Source: Phytoactinopolyspora mesophila
GTDB lineage: Bacteria; Actinomycetota; Actinomycetes; Jiangellales; Jiangellaceae
NCBI RefSeq assembly: GCF_010122465.1
Contig: NZ_WLZY01000001.1
Coordinates: 1,211,010-1,275,009, forward strand
Direction of reading: 5' to 3'
DNA length: 64,000 bases
A program made the translations under genes and the position numbers. Within the stretch, counting starts at the first letter, position 1. Each line of letters begins with the position of its first letter. Positions 16,934-26,190 of this stretch are shown in pieces. The notes beneath the pieces were generated by a model. That model did no database searches, had not been told where the DNA came from, and saw nothing but the letters and a program-made list of their open reading frames with translations.

Positions 16934-18267
16934 GACAGGTCCTGGCTCTCCAACTGTGCCTGGAACTGCTCGTCGATCGCGGCGAGGCCCGCCTCGATGT
17001 CGCTGTTGCAATCGGACGCCATCGCGTTCATGCCGTCGGCCAGGATCTGGCGGAACGGCAGGAAGTCGATAGACCAGGGGAAGGGCTTCGAGTCGGCGAT
17101 GTACGAGTCCTGCACGATGCCCCAGCGCTCGTCGCCCGTGACTTCGACGATGTCGACGTTCTGGTTGACGGGCAGGCGCACTACCGGCTGGGTGGTCATG
17201 CCGGAGTCGGTCTCAACGACCTGCATGGCGATCTCCTGCGCATCCGGGCTGATGAGGAATTCGGCGAGTTGCTTCTGCAGGTCCTCCTTCTCCGAACTCG
17301 CACCGAAGTAGATGGTCTCGCCCTCGGCGAAGGTCGTGCTGGAGGCAGGGCCGGCAGGCATCGGAATGATCTCCACGTTTTCCTGGCCGACCGCAAGGTC
17401 GAAGGTGCTGATGTTGTAAGGCCCGGTGAGATAGATGCCCGCGGTGCCTTCACCGAAGAACGGCGTCTCGGCCGTCGTGAGGTTCACCGATCCAGGCACG
17501 ACGATGCCGGGTGTGCAGAACTGATCCCGGATCCAGCCCATCGCCTCGGCGGCCTCAGGCGAATTGATCGCCGAGGTGAAGGTCCCGTCGCCGTTGTCCT
17601 CGAGGATCTCGGCCCCGGCCTGCCAGAGGTAGGAATTGCCCCAGCGGGCGATGTAGCCGGCCTGCGCCGAGCCGGGGACGACCATGCCGTAGGTGTCGTC
17701 CTCGCCGCTGCCATTCGGGTCCTCCGTCGCGAAGGCCTCAGCGAGGGCGGAGAGCTCTTCCCAGGTGGTGGGGACGTCGTAGCCGAGCTCCTCCCGCCAG
17801 TCCTTGCGGATGAACGTGATGTTGGCCTGCCGCGACCACGGGACACCGTAGTAGGCGCCGTCGGTGCCGAGGTTCTGTTCCCACGTCTCGTCGCTGATCT
17901 CGTCGTGGCCCTCGATGCTTTCGCGGTCGATCGGCAGGACGAAGCCCTGGGCGACGTAGTTGCCGAGCGAGGAGGCGTCGTTGATGAGGACATCGGGTAG
18001 GTCCCCTTGGCCGGCTCGAGCCTGAAGTTGGGTGTCGAACTCCTGGACGGGCTGGTAGTCGATCTCAATGCCCGTCTCCTCGGTGAAGGCGTCGAAGACG
18101 AGCTGGTAGGACGCGGCCGCCTCGGCGTTGCTTCGGGTCCAGACCTCGAGCGTGGCGTCCTCCGCCGACGACTCGTCGTCGCCCGAGCAGGCGCTCAGCG
18201 CGATCAACACTCCCGCTGCGAGGACGGCGACGGCGGCGCGGCGGTTTGGGCATGGCGCATTCTTCAT
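16930..18267 (-). CDS. Extracellular solute-binding lipoprotein (sugar ABC importer)
   Basis: 445 residues. The signal ends in a lipobox (LIALSACSG), so it is anchored outside the membrane. The rest matches family 1 solute-binding proteins: LEVWTRSNAEA near the start, a GTAGIYLTGPYN central motif and a C-terminal helical lobe. First gene of the operon 18267-12834 and divergent from udh. By context it binds a uronic or aldaric acid or an oligouronide. Confidence 0.9.
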   Translation of the reverse strand: MKNAPCPNRRAAVAVLAAGVLIALSACSGDDESSAEDATLEVWTRSNAEAAASYQLVFDAFTEETGIEIDYQPVQEFDTQLQARAGQGDLPDVLINDASSLGNYVAQGFVLPIDRESIEGHDEISDETWEQNLGTDGAYYGVPWSRQANITFIRKDWREELGYDVPTTWEELSALAEAFATEDPNGSGEDDTYGMVVPGSAQAGYIARWGNSYLWQAGAEILEDNGDGTFTSAINSPEAAEAMGWIRDQFCTPGIVVPGSVNLTTAETPFFGEGTAGIYLTGPYNISTFDLAVGQENVEIIPMPAGPASSTTFAEGETIYFGASSEKEDLQKQLAEFLISPDAQEIAMQVVETDSGMTTQPVVRLPVNQNVDIVEVTGDERWGIVQDSYIADSKPFPWSIDFLPFRQILADGMNAMASDCNSDIEAGLAAIDEQFQAQLESQDLS

Positions 18268-18386
18268 CGAATCTCCATTCGCATATGTGAACCATGTACA
18301 CGCCTATGAACAGGATTCGCTATGCTAAGGTCTGTGCCAAATAGTGTCAACTTCGTCGTCCACGACGTGGTGAGGAAACAGGCAGA
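18268..18386. promoter_or_regulatory. Divergent promoter region of the uronate locus
   Basis: The 119-bp gap between the binding-protein operon and udh/iclR must hold both promoters. Around 18285-18301 there is a GTG-N9-CAC imperfect dyad (GTGAACCATGTACAC), a plausible IclR-family operator. Assignment is by position only. Confidence 0.45.
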
Positions 18387-19196
18387 TTGACGAACACGAT
18401 CCTCATTACCGGCGCCGCGGGCAGCGCGGCCACGGGGATCCGTCCGCTGCTCCGGCAGCGCGGGCATCGCCTCGTGCTGCACGATCTCGCTCCGGTCCCT
18501 GACCCCGATCCGTCGTCCGAGCGGGTGGTCACCGCCGACCTGCTCGACGAAGACGTTCTCGGCGAGGCGGTCCGCGGTGCCGACGTCGTCGTCCATCTCG
18601 GCGGCTTCAGCCGGGAACGTCCCTGGTCGGACATCCTTGCCATCAACATCGACGGCACCCGCGCCGTACTCGACGCCGCCGTGCGCGCGGGCGTACGACG
18701 CGTCCTCCTCGCCAGCTCCACCCATGGCTTCGGCTTCTGGCCGATCAAGGAGCTGAGCACAAGGTCCGGGCCGCGGCCGGACACCTATTACGGCGTTGGC
18801 AAGATCGCTAGCGAGGCGCTCGGTTCCCTCTACGCCGACCGGCACGGTCTCTGCGTCGTCTCCGCGCGTATTGGCACGGTCCAGGCCGAGCCCAGCGGGC
18901 CGCGCCAGCTCGCGAGCTGGCTGTCCTTCCCGGACTTCATCTCCCTGATCGAGGCGGCGGCACAACTGGAGGAGCCCGGACACCGTGTGGTGTGGGCAAT
19001 GTCAGCCAACACCCGGCGCTGGCTGCCCGTGACCGTCGATCCGGTGCTCGGTTGGGAGCCGCGTGACGACGCCGAACGCTACGCCGACCGTTTCGAAGCC
19101 GATGCCTACGGGTTCGCCGGCGGCGCCGGGGATGACAACGGCCTCGTCGGTGGGGCGTTCGCCGACGACGATCATCCGATGGGAGGGATCTGGTGA
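18387..19196 (+). CDS. udh: NAD-dependent uronate dehydrogenase-like protein (SDR superfamily)
   Basis: 269 residues with a TTG start preceded by GAGGAAA. An extended-type SDR: NAD-binding ITGAAGSAATG at the N-terminus, LLASSTHGFGFW (active-site Ser), and catalytic Tyr-x3-Lys in TYYGVGKIASE. ARIGTVQAEP and the length fit uronate dehydrogenases, which oxidise glucuronate/galacturonate to the aldarolactone. The product, after ring opening, feeds GudD and KdgD encoded divergently. Enzyme identity is inferred from motifs plus this pathway context. Confidence 0.8.
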   Translation: MTNTILITGAAGSAATGIRPLLRQRGHRLVLHDLAPVPDPDPSSERVVTADLLDEDVLGEAVRGADVVVHLGGFSRERPWSDILAINIDGTRAVLDAAVRAGVRRVLLASSTHGFGFWPIKELSTRSGPRPDTYYGVGKIASEALGSLYADRHGLCVVSARIGTVQAEPSGPRQLASWLSFPDFISLIEAAAQLEEPGHRVVWAMSANTRRWLPVTVDPVLGWEPRDDAERYADRFEADAYGFAGGAGDDNGLVGGAFADDDHPMGGIW

Positions 19197-19996
19197 CGAC
19201 GACGGATCGAGAAGCCGAGGCCGGGACCGAGCAGTTCCGCACGGTCAAGTCCGCGGAACGAGCGCTGCTAGTCCTCGAGATCGTCTCGGCCGCGCCGGGG
19301 CCGCTCTCCGTGGCTGAACTCCACCGCCGGACCGGCTACCCGCGATCGAGCCTGCACCAGTTGCTTCACACGATCTCGGCGATGGGCTGGCTGGAGATCA
19401 GCCCCGATAGCGGCACGGTGAGCATCGGCTCACGTGCGCTCATCGTCGGGACCTCGTACCTCGACCGGGACCCGGCGCTCCCCCACGCCGTCCTCGCCCT
19501 CGAACGCGTGCGCGACAGGAGCGGCTACACGACGCACTACGCCCGCCTGGACGGCGCAAACGTGCTCTATCTCGCCACTCGCGAGACGACCCAGTCCCGC
19601 CGGGCCACGTCGCGCGTCGGGCGCCGGCTTCCCGCACACGCCACCGCGCTGGGCAAGGCGCTGCTTGCCGACCTGACCGCAGAGGAACGACGTTCCACCC
19701 TCGGCGACGGTGAGCTAGTAAGCCTCATGCCGAACACGATCGTGGACCACCGGCTCCTTGAGGAAGACCTCGAACGCACCCGGGAACGAGGCTTCGCCTT
19801 CGAACGTGAGGAGAACACACCGGGCGTCGCCTGTGTAAGCGCCACCGTCGGCTACCGCATCCCCGCAACCGACGCGATCAGCTGCTCGCTGCCGCTGGAT
19901 GCCGCCGGGGAGGACGAGATCTCCCGGGTCAGTGAACTGCTCCTCGACGAGACTGCGCGGCTCGCCCGCACACTCAAGGCCGCCGGGGTCCGCTAA
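19193..19996 (+). CDS. IclR family transcriptional regulator
   Basis: 267 residues with GTG start overlapping the udh stop. N-terminal winged helix (RTVKSAERALLVLEIV ... LSVAELHRRTGYPRSSLHQL) and C-terminal IclR effector domain (RRLPAHATALGKALLADL, REENTPGVACVSA). Co-transcribed with udh and divergent from the importer/gudD/kdgD operon, so it is the obvious regulator of the pathway, probably responding to a uronate or aldarate. Confidence 0.92.
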   Translation: MTTTDREAEAGTEQFRTVKSAERALLVLEIVSAAPGPLSVAELHRRTGYPRSSLHQLLHTISAMGWLEISPDSGTVSIGSRALIVGTSYLDRDPALPHAVLALERVRDRSGYTTHYARLDGANVLYLATRETTQSRRATSRVGRRLPAHATALGKALLADLTAEERRSTLGDGELVSLMPNTIVDHRLLEEDLERTRERGFAFEREENTPGVACVSATVGYRIPATDAISCSLPLDAAGEDEISRVSELLLDETARLARTLKAAGVR

Positions 19997-20152
19997 CCCA
20001 GCTGGGAGTCGCCCCGAGGAGACGAGACGCTAAAGCGGCGAGGCCGGCGCCGCAACACAAATATTCGCGCAGCGGCGCCCGCGCGCATGGCACCTCGTCA
20101 TTCCGAACATCCGACGCCGGGCAACCAGTCCGGCACAGCCGCTCACCTCGGA

Positions 20153-20794
20153 TCACCCCTCGTGCGCGACGGTGAAATGCCGGTCACTTCCGGGGGCTTC
20201 GATCTCGTCAGTGACCGCGATGGCCAGGTCGTCCGCCGTGATTCGCGAGTCACCCGTGGCATCAGTCAGTAGCTGCGTGGTCCCGCGCCGGTACGTGCCC
20301 GAACGTGGCCCTCTCTCCAAGACGGCGGGCGGGCTCAGGTAGACCCAGTCGCGGTAGTGGTGCTGGGTGCAGGCCTGCAGCTGCGCGAGACTTGCTCCGG
20401 CAACAGCCTTCCACTCGGAGGGCACGTAGGCGGGATCGTCAACGACGAGGAGGCCGGCACGGCTTGGTGAGCGCAGCGGGCCGGCGCCCCCGATCACCAG
20501 GACACGGGTTCCGGTTCGTGCGGCGGCATCGAGGAATCTGGTGGTCGTGGGGGCCAGGAGGTGTTCATGTCCCGCGGGCAAGCGGATCGTCAGGACCGCC
20601 GCGTCGGAATCGGTGAGTACCGGATCGAGAGCGTCGTGGCTGGTCACGTCGAGACTGACAACGGTGAGACGTTCATGCGCTGCTGCCTCGTCGGGTTTGC
20701 GGGAGATTCCGGTAACTGCGTGGCCACGGGCCAGGGCCTCCCCGACGATCGCGTTTCCAGCCATTCCGGTTGCTCCGAATACGGAGATTCTCAT
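20153..20794 (-). CDS. NAD(P)-binding protein, NmrA/atypical SDR type
   Basis: 213 residues. A Rossmann start VFGATGMAGNAIVGEALARG and a VIGGAGPLRSP loop identify an atypical SDR of the NADH-flavin-reductase/NmrA-like group. No canonical YxxxK catalytic pair is evident. The start overlaps the stop of the DMT transporter gene by 4 nt, so the two form an operon opposite a LysR gene. Function not predictable. Confidence 0.8.
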   Translation of the reverse strand: MRISVFGATGMAGNAIVGEALARGHAVTGISRKPDEAAAHERLTVVSLDVTSHDALDPVLTDSDAAVLTIRLPAGHEHLLAPTTTRFLDAAARTGTRVLVIGGAGPLRSPSRAGLLVVDDPAYVPSEWKAVAGASLAQLQACTQHHYRDWVYLSPPAVLERGPRSGTYRRGTTQLLTDATGDSRITADDLAIAVTDEIEAPGSDRHFTVAHEG

Positions 20795-21729
20795 GGGATT
20801 CGGTGTCCTTTCTTGGAGCGGGGAGTAATTTGCCCGGCAAGCATGGCCGCGAGAGCCAGGACGAATCCGCCGAGCTGGATGGCGGTGAGAGTCTCACCGA
20901 GGAGCAAAGCGCCGAGGGTGGCAGCGACGAGCGGGGACAGCAACCCAAGTAGCGCGGTGGCGGTCACCTGAAGGCGGCGGATGCCAGCGAACCAGAGAGT
21001 GTAGGCGATGAGACCTCCGGTCAGCCCGAGCCACACGTAACCGCCGATGGCGGCCCCGTCGATGCTGGCGGGGATTCCCTCGAAGTGAAGGGTGGGGATG
21101 AGCAGAACCAAGCCTCCCGCCGTGAGCTGCCAGCCGGCGAGGGTAAGAGCGCTGACACCTTCGGGGCGTCCCCACCGTTTGGTGAGGACGACGCCGGTGC
21201 CCATTGATGCGGCACCGGCGAGCCCAGCGAGTACGCCGATCGGGTCGAGCGCGGCACCGGGGCCGAGCACCACCATACCGACACCGATCACACCCACGAC
21301 GCCCCAACTCACCCGCCATCTGGAGAACCGTTCACCGAGGACCATGACGACGAGAAAGGCGACGAGGATCGGCTGGGTCGCCCCCAAGGTCGCGGCCGCG
21401 CCACCGGGCAGTCGCTCCGCGGCGAGGAACAGGAGGGGGAAGAACAGCCCGATGTTCAGCGTGCCCAACACCGCGATCTTCCACCACCACTCGCCTCGCG
21501 GCAGGGCCCGCGCGATGAGCAGCGCCAGGATGCCGGCGGGAAGTGCCCGCATCAACCCGGCGAACATCGGATGACCGGCGGGCAGCAGCTCGGTCGTGAC
21601 GATGTATGTGGTGCCCCACACAGCCGGAGCGATGGCGGTCAGTGCTGTCAGCCCTGACTGCCTGGGGGCGGTGCCGGAAGAGGTTGCCTGAGGAGGTGCC
21701 AGAGGTGTCGCCGCAGCTGTGATCGTCAT
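20791..21729 (-). CDS. EamA/DMT family transporter
   Basis: 312 residues with ten hydrophobic segments in two repeated EamA halves, including VWGTTYIVTTELLPAGHP at the start and ATALLGLLSPLVAATLGALL in the second half. Such proteins export amino acids, nucleobases or other small metabolites. Divergent from a LysR gene with an inverted repeat in between, suggesting inducible export. Confidence 0.9.
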   Translation of the reverse strand: MTITAAATPLAPPQATSSGTAPRQSGLTALTAIAPAVWGTTYIVTTELLPAGHPMFAGLMRALPAGILALLIARALPRGEWWWKIAVLGTLNIGLFFPLLFLAAERLPGGAAATLGATQPILVAFLVVMVLGERFSRWRVSWGVVGVIGVGMVVLGPGAALDPIGVLAGLAGAASMGTGVVLTKRWGRPEGVSALTLAGWQLTAGGLVLLIPTLHFEGIPASIDGAAIGGYVWLGLTGGLIAYTLWFAGIRRLQVTATALLGLLSPLVAATLGALLLGETLTAIQLGGFVLALAAMLAGQITPRSKKGHRIP

Positions 21730-21787
21730 GGATCAATCGTGCGGCCACCACCATCGATGAGTCCAACACATACTTGTCATGCTAACT

Positions 21788-21806
21788 ATCTATGGAGATG
21801 ATAGAT
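21788..21806. promoter_or_regulatory. Probable LysR binding site
   Basis: Perfect dyad ATCTAT-N7-ATAGAT containing the T-N11-A spacing of LysR boxes. It ends 2 nt before the lysR start codon at 21809 and lies between lysR and the divergent DMT gene, so binding would affect lysR itself as well as the exporter. Confidence 0.6.
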
Positions 21807-21808
21807 GT

Positions 21809-22672
21809 ATGGAGTTACGGCAACTGCGGTACGTCGTCGCCGTGGCGGAGGAGGCCAACTTCACCCGCGCGGCGGCCCGGTGCTTCGTTGTGCAGTCGGC
21901 GCTCAGCCACCAGATCAAAGCGTTGGAGAAGGAACTGGGCGTGGCGTTGTTCGCCCGGACCAGCCGCCGGGTGGAGCTCACCGCAGCCGGCGAAGCGTTC
22001 CTGCCCGCGGCGCGGGCGAGCCTCGAGGCCGCGGAACGCGCGGCAGCGGATGCCGCGGCTGCCACCGGCCAGTTACGCGGGCAGCTGAGTGTCGGGGTGA
22101 TCCCCACCGTGACGGCCGTCGATGTGCCAGCGGCCCTGGGTGTGTTCCGGCGCCTGCACCCCGCCGTCCGGATAGCGCTACGCGTCGCCGGCAGCGACGC
22201 GCTGGAAGCAGCCTTGGCCGAAGGGAGCATCGACGTATGCCTGCTCGGCCTGCCGGAGAATCGCCACCCGCGCGGAGTCGCGTCGCGGTTACTCGTCACC
22301 GACCGGCACGTCGCCGTGCTCAGCCGAGAACATCCCCTCGCGGAAAACAGCCAGCTACAACTTCAGGATCTCGCGCAGGAGAAGTTCGCCGACTTCCCCG
22401 CCGGGACCCCAGGACGCGCCCAGAGTGATCTCGCCTTCACGACAGCGGGCGTCCATCGAGACGTGGCGTTCGAAGCGATGGCGGCCGACCTGATGGTCGG
22501 ACTCGTCCGGCACAACCTCGCCGTCACCCTGTTGCCGTCCAGGTACGCTCCCACCGACCCCGCACTCGTCGCCATCCCGATCACCGACGGTCCATCCCGC
22601 GCCGAGTACCTGGCCTGGAGCGACTTCAATCCCAGCGCAGCCGCCCGCGCCTTCCTCGACACCATCGAATGA
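21809..22672 (+). CDS. LysR family transcriptional regulator
   Basis: Start chosen at 21809 because MELRQLRYVVAVAEEANFTR is the conserved LysR N-terminus; an in-frame ATG 30 nt upstream lies before the operator. 287 residues with the helix-turn-helix at about 17-36 (AAARCFVVQSALSHQIKALE) and a periplasmic-binding-like effector domain. Divergent from the DMT transporter/NmrA-like operon, its probable target. Confidence 0.93.
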   Translation: MELRQLRYVVAVAEEANFTRAAARCFVVQSALSHQIKALEKELGVALFARTSRRVELTAAGEAFLPAARASLEAAERAAADAAAATGQLRGQLSVGVIPTVTAVDVPAALGVFRRLHPAVRIALRVAGSDALEAALAEGSIDVCLLGLPENRHPRGVASRLLVTDRHVAVLSREHPLAENSQLQLQDLAQEKFADFPAGTPGRAQSDLAFTTAGVHRDVAFEAMAADLMVGLVRHNLAVTLLPSRYAPTDPALVAIPITDGPSRAEYLAWSDFNPSAAARAFLDTIE

Positions 22673-22697
22673 CGCCCCGGTCACCCGAGCGCGATGT

Positions 22698-23462
22698 TCA
22701 ACTCTTCCGCGCGACGAGCGAGAAGGAGTTCGGCAACCGACCGCTCCAGGCGGCCGCGAAGGTTCCCTCGGGACGCCAGAACGGCTCGGCATACTCCTCC
22801 ACGTGTCGCACCTCTAGACCGGCAGCGACCACGGCGTTCACGATGCCGCCGAGCGTCGCCTGCCACTCCACTGCTCCGTGAGCGGGGAACGTGTCGTTGA
22901 CGTGGCAACGTTCGAAGTAGCCGCGATCGGCGCGGATTCGCGGCTTGTCCTCGTCCCAGGTCCATAACGGCACCATCGGGTGGGCTTCGTACACGAACAA
23001 GTGCCCTGACGGTCGCAGCAAGCGAGCGACGTCTCGGGCCCAAGCCCTGAGATCCGCCAGCCAGATCAAGGCCCCCTTGCCGGTATAGACGAGTTCGGCA
23101 CACTCGTCCCGCAGTGGTGCGCCTGGCAACTCCCCCGTCACGTAGCGGCACGGGATCGCCAACTCATCCGCCCGGCGTTGCGCGGCGGAGGTTGCCACCT
23201 CGCTGAAGTCGACACCGACCACCGACCGCGCTCCTTCGGCGACGAGGGCGATGTCGTCCAAGCCGTGTCCACTCTGTAGGTGTACGACGGTGGGCGACGA
23301 TGCCAGCAGCGGACGCAACAGCTCCCGTTCACAGGCGTGCAATGAGGTCCCGGTTCTGGCTTCGTCCAAGAGTTTCTGGTGTTCGTCGACGTACTTCCGT
23401 GACGCAAGTTCCCAAGCAACCCGGTTCCGCCTCGTGTCAGAGCTCACCGCGACATCGTGCAC
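22698..23462 (-). CDS. SAM-dependent methyltransferase (class I)
   Basis: 254 residues. The SAM-binding glycine motif is altered to VVHLQSGHGLDD, followed by VVGVDFSEVATSAAQRR (acidic residue binding ribose) and VYTGKGALIWLADLRAWARD, then LLRPSGHLFVYEAHP (post-motif III). Layout fits methyltransferase_11/25 proteins. No partner gene suggests a substrate; it is convergent with the LysR gene. Confidence 0.85.
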   Translation of the reverse strand: MHDVAVSSDTRRNRVAWELASRKYVDEHQKLLDEARTGTSLHACERELLRPLLASSPTVVHLQSGHGLDDIALVAEGARSVVGVDFSEVATSAAQRRADELAIPCRYVTGELPGAPLRDECAELVYTGKGALIWLADLRAWARDVARLLRPSGHLFVYEAHPMVPLWTWDEDKPRIRADRGYFERCHVNDTFPAHGAVEWQATLGGIVNAVVAAGLEVRHVEEYAEPFWRPEGTFAAAWSGRLPNSFSLVARKS

Positions 23463-23843
23463 CTCTCAACCGCTCGCGTCCACACAATTCCCTGCCCGCC
23501 CGCTGCTTCCGGATGGCGTCGTCACGCACCGCCACGTCGACATCGACGGCGTCAAGGCTTTCTGTCGCGAGAGGGGCTCCAGCGACGCACCGGCCCGCCA
23601 GCCATCGATACGACGCACTATCCCCAGCCACCGCCATCGAACGTCGGCCCCGAGCTCGCGCCGCCCTGAGCGGAATCCGGGCTTCCGTCGTCGAAATCCG
23701 ACGTCGAGGCGCTTCCGCCGCCGTCCACGCGGGAGCGCCTGCCAGTAGCGGATACCGCAACATCCGGCAGCGGCGGACACGGGTTGGGACGACGGTGACG
23801 CCGAGCGATGAGCTCCACCCGTGGCCGGAAGGTGTATCCGTAA

Positions 23844-24452
23844 TCACGCGCATGTTCGGCGCACCATGCGCGCATCTGTGATCCGTCGGGGGTCAGCTTC
23901 GTCGTAACGGTCCCACTGGCCCGTGAGATAGAGGAAGGCGACTGTGTCTTCGGACGGCAGATAGCCGGCCTTGAGCACGATCTGGCACCCGGCGACGTCC
24001 TGGTGTGCGGTCGACGGTGGCGCCGGCCACCGTGGTTCCGTCGCGAGATGGCTGACCAGGCGAACCCGCGGCACGTATGTGCTCTCGGCCACCGGCGCGA
24101 ACAGAAAGTCCGGGGCCGCCACCGAGAACGGAGCGCACCGGCCACCACGCAGACCGATGTTGCCTGCCTTCGTGAACGCACCCAGCATCGTCCGGAAGAC
24201 CCGCTGGTCGGCACACTTCCGCTCCAGCGCCTGCCGTGTGGTGGCGCAGACTCGAGGGTCGCGCGCAGCACACATGACCAGGGTGACGGTTTGGATGAGG
24301 TGCGCACCGGGCTCTTTTCCGGCCAGTCGAAGCAATCCACCGAGCACGGTCGCCGCCATATGCGAACGGCGCTGGCCTACCGCGGCATCGCTCGGCAGAG
24401 CCTGGCGTCCAAGCCAACGAACGACGGCACCCGGCATGCTGATCACCCACAT
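23844..24452 (-). CDS. Hypothetical protein, probably frameshifted near its 3' end
   Basis: Not recognised. This frame reads coherently through VRLVSHLATEPRW and AGYLPSEDTVAFLYLTGQWD, then ends at 23844 in an Arg-rich tail unlike a normal terminus. The -1/+1 frame on the same strand continues with coding-like sequence (RAWCAEHARDYGYTFRPRV) down to a stop at 23618. The intact protein would be about 275 residues with a Gly/Ser-rich tail. Either a true frameshift near 23890-23910 or a sequencing error. Start could be 24452 or the internal ATG at 24437. Confidence 0.45.
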   Translation of the reverse strand: MWVISMPGAVVRWLGRQALPSDAAVGQRRSHMAATVLGGLLRLAGKEPGAHLIQTVTLVMCAARDPRVCATTRQALERKCADQRVFRTMLGAFTKAGNIGLRGGRCAPFSVAAPDFLFAPVAESTYVPRVRLVSHLATEPRWPAPPSTAHQDVAGCQIVLKAGYLPSEDTVAFLYLTGQWDRYDEADPRRITDARMVRRTCA

Positions 24453-24584
24453 TCGGCCAAATGATCTTATCTGGAGCCGGCTGGTCCAGAAACCCCGAAC
24501 GGGCTACATCCGGAACCAGACGCTACCGGCCGGCGTCCGATCAGTGCCGGGTATCGGCCTGGCTTCCTCGAACGGAGTCCATAC

Positions 24585-25223
24585 ATGACGACTACCCGGG
24601 CGGCTCTGATCGTCTCTTTCATCGGTTTGCTAGCGGCGTCCTGCGGTTCAGCGGAGGCCGACGGTTCCCCGGGGGCCAACAGTTCACCGGAGGCCGACGT
24701 GACCGCGACCACCACGGCACTGTCCTGTGCCGAGATCACCGCGTTCGCGGATCGGATCACCGACGTCGGGATCATGTACGACTATCAACCGTCCGGCTCC
24801 CCACGTGACCTTGCCAGCGAGAACGACGTCGTCTTCGCAGGGCTGTTGACCGGCGAAACCGCCGATGGGTCCACTGAACCGGACGACGAGGACGGCGTTG
24901 GCTACGTCTCGTTCGAGATCGAGGTCGCCGACGTTGCCGTCGGCGCCGACACGATCGCCGTGGACGATCGTGTGTCCGTTGCTGTCGACTACAACCCCAC
25001 CGACATCAGCGCTGCCGAATTCCGGGAGGTCGCTGTCGCCGGCATCCCGGTGGTGGTCTTTGCCAACGCCACCGACGATGATCGCGGGTTTGTCGCCGCG
25101 CTTGAAGGTCTGATGACCGCGTGCGATGGCGCCGAACCGATCGGCCTGCGCGGAACCACCGCCGGCTGGGCAGACATCGAATCACTGGATGAGGTGCTCT
25201 CACTCGCCCGAGCGGGTGAGTGA
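24585..25223 (+). CDS. Putative lipoprotein of unknown function
   Basis: 212 residues. An N-terminal signal ends in a lipobox (LLAASCGSAEAD), followed by a Ser/Pro/Asp/Thr-rich linker and a soluble domain with DVVFAGLLTGETADG and VSVAVDYNPTD, which looks beta-rich. It is a secreted, membrane-anchored protein; no family recognised. Single gene between the unknown minus-strand gene and blaB. Confidence 0.75.
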   Translation: MTTTRAALIVSFIGLLAASCGSAEADGSPGANSSPEADVTATTTALSCAEITAFADRITDVGIMYDYQPSGSPRDLASENDVVFAGLLTGETADGSTEPDDEDGVGYVSFEIEVADVAVGADTIAVDDRVSVAVDYNPTDISAAEFREVAVAGIPVVVFANATDDDRGFVAALEGLMTACDGAEPIGLRGTTAGWADIESLDEVLSLARAGE

Positions 25224-25287
25224 CTGCCACGGCACACGCCGAAGTACCGAACCTTTCGCCCGGGCCGGCCACGGGTCGTGTCGTCAT

Positions 25288-26190
25288 CTACATCACCCGC
25301 ACCTGGTCACGTAGTGTCCGGGCAACCCGGCCCATGACGGCTTCCGCGGCCGGTTGGATGAACGCGGGCACCCTGGATTCGGTCAGGGCAGCCACCGCGA
25401 ACACCTGCCCGTCGGCGTGCTCCACTACCCCTACCTCGTGCCGCAGGTTGAGCAGGGACCCGGTTCTCGATGACCACTTCGTGGCGTCAGAGCTGAAATC
25501 CGGGGCTAGCCGTTGCCTGAACACATTGCCGGCCATCAGCGCACGAACTCGCTCGGCGGTCCAAGGGTCCAGGCCGGACGGCTTCCACAACGCCTGGAGC
25601 AGGTCGACGAACGCGCGCGCCGTACCGGAGTTGGCCACCGTGACGTCGAGTTGCGGTATCCGATGCCCGCGCCCGGAGGTTCCGGCTTCGGCTGCCAGTG
25701 AGTAGGCGAGATGGGCGTCGGCAGGCTGAAGCTGTGCCGCCACGGTCTCGCTGATGTCGCGGATGGGATGGCGCACGCTGATGCCGTGGAAACCGGACGC
25801 GCGCATGGACGCAGCGACGTCGTCGGGTGGTGTCAGGCCGAACAGGATGTCGGTCGCGGTGTTGTCGCTGATGCTCATGCTCAGGTACAGCAGATCGTCA
25901 ATCGCGACGTAGGCCGGGTGCCGGAATCTGCTCAGGCCCGTGGGGCCAGCCACGATCATGTCACCAGGATCGACCCGTACCGGCTCGCCGCCATCGAGTT
26001 CACCGGCACGAATCCGATCCAGCGTGGCGAGCGCCAGCGGGAGCTTGACCAGTGAGGCGATCGGATACTCGATGTCGGGCTCAATGCCGATCTCGTCGCC
26101 GTTGTGCACGTCTCGCACCAGGAAGGACCCGCGCAGCCCGGCATCATCCAGGTCGTCACGCAAACGCCGGACGACACGTTCGACGCTCAT
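25288..26190 (-). CDS. blaB: BlaB-like penicillin-recognising regulatory protein (serine beta-lactamase fold, no signal peptide)
   Basis: 300 residues with the serine-penicillin-recognising motifs SLVK (S-x-x-K), SDN in SISDNTATD, and RTG in place of KTG. There is no signal peptide, so it is probably cytoplasmic. It overlaps a LysR gene (stop/start 4 nt) that is divergent from a class A beta-lactamase. This is exactly the blaL-blaA-blaB layout known in Streptomyces cacaoi, where BlaB is a regulator that resembles but does not act as a beta-lactamase. Role inferred from that arrangement. Confidence 0.78.
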   Translation of the reverse strand: MSVERVVRRLRDDLDDAGLRGSFLVRDVHNGDEIGIEPDIEYPIASLVKLPLALATLDRIRAGELDGGEPVRVDPGDMIVAGPTGLSRFRHPAYVAIDDLLYLSMSISDNTATDILFGLTPPDDVAASMRASGFHGISVRHPIRDISETVAAQLQPADAHLAYSLAAEAGTSGRGHRIPQLDVTVANSGTARAFVDLLQALWKPSGLDPWTAERVRALMAGNVFRQRLAPDFSSDATKWSSRTGSLLNLRHEVGVVEHADGQVFAVAALTESRVPAFIQPAAEAVMGRVARTLRDQVRVM

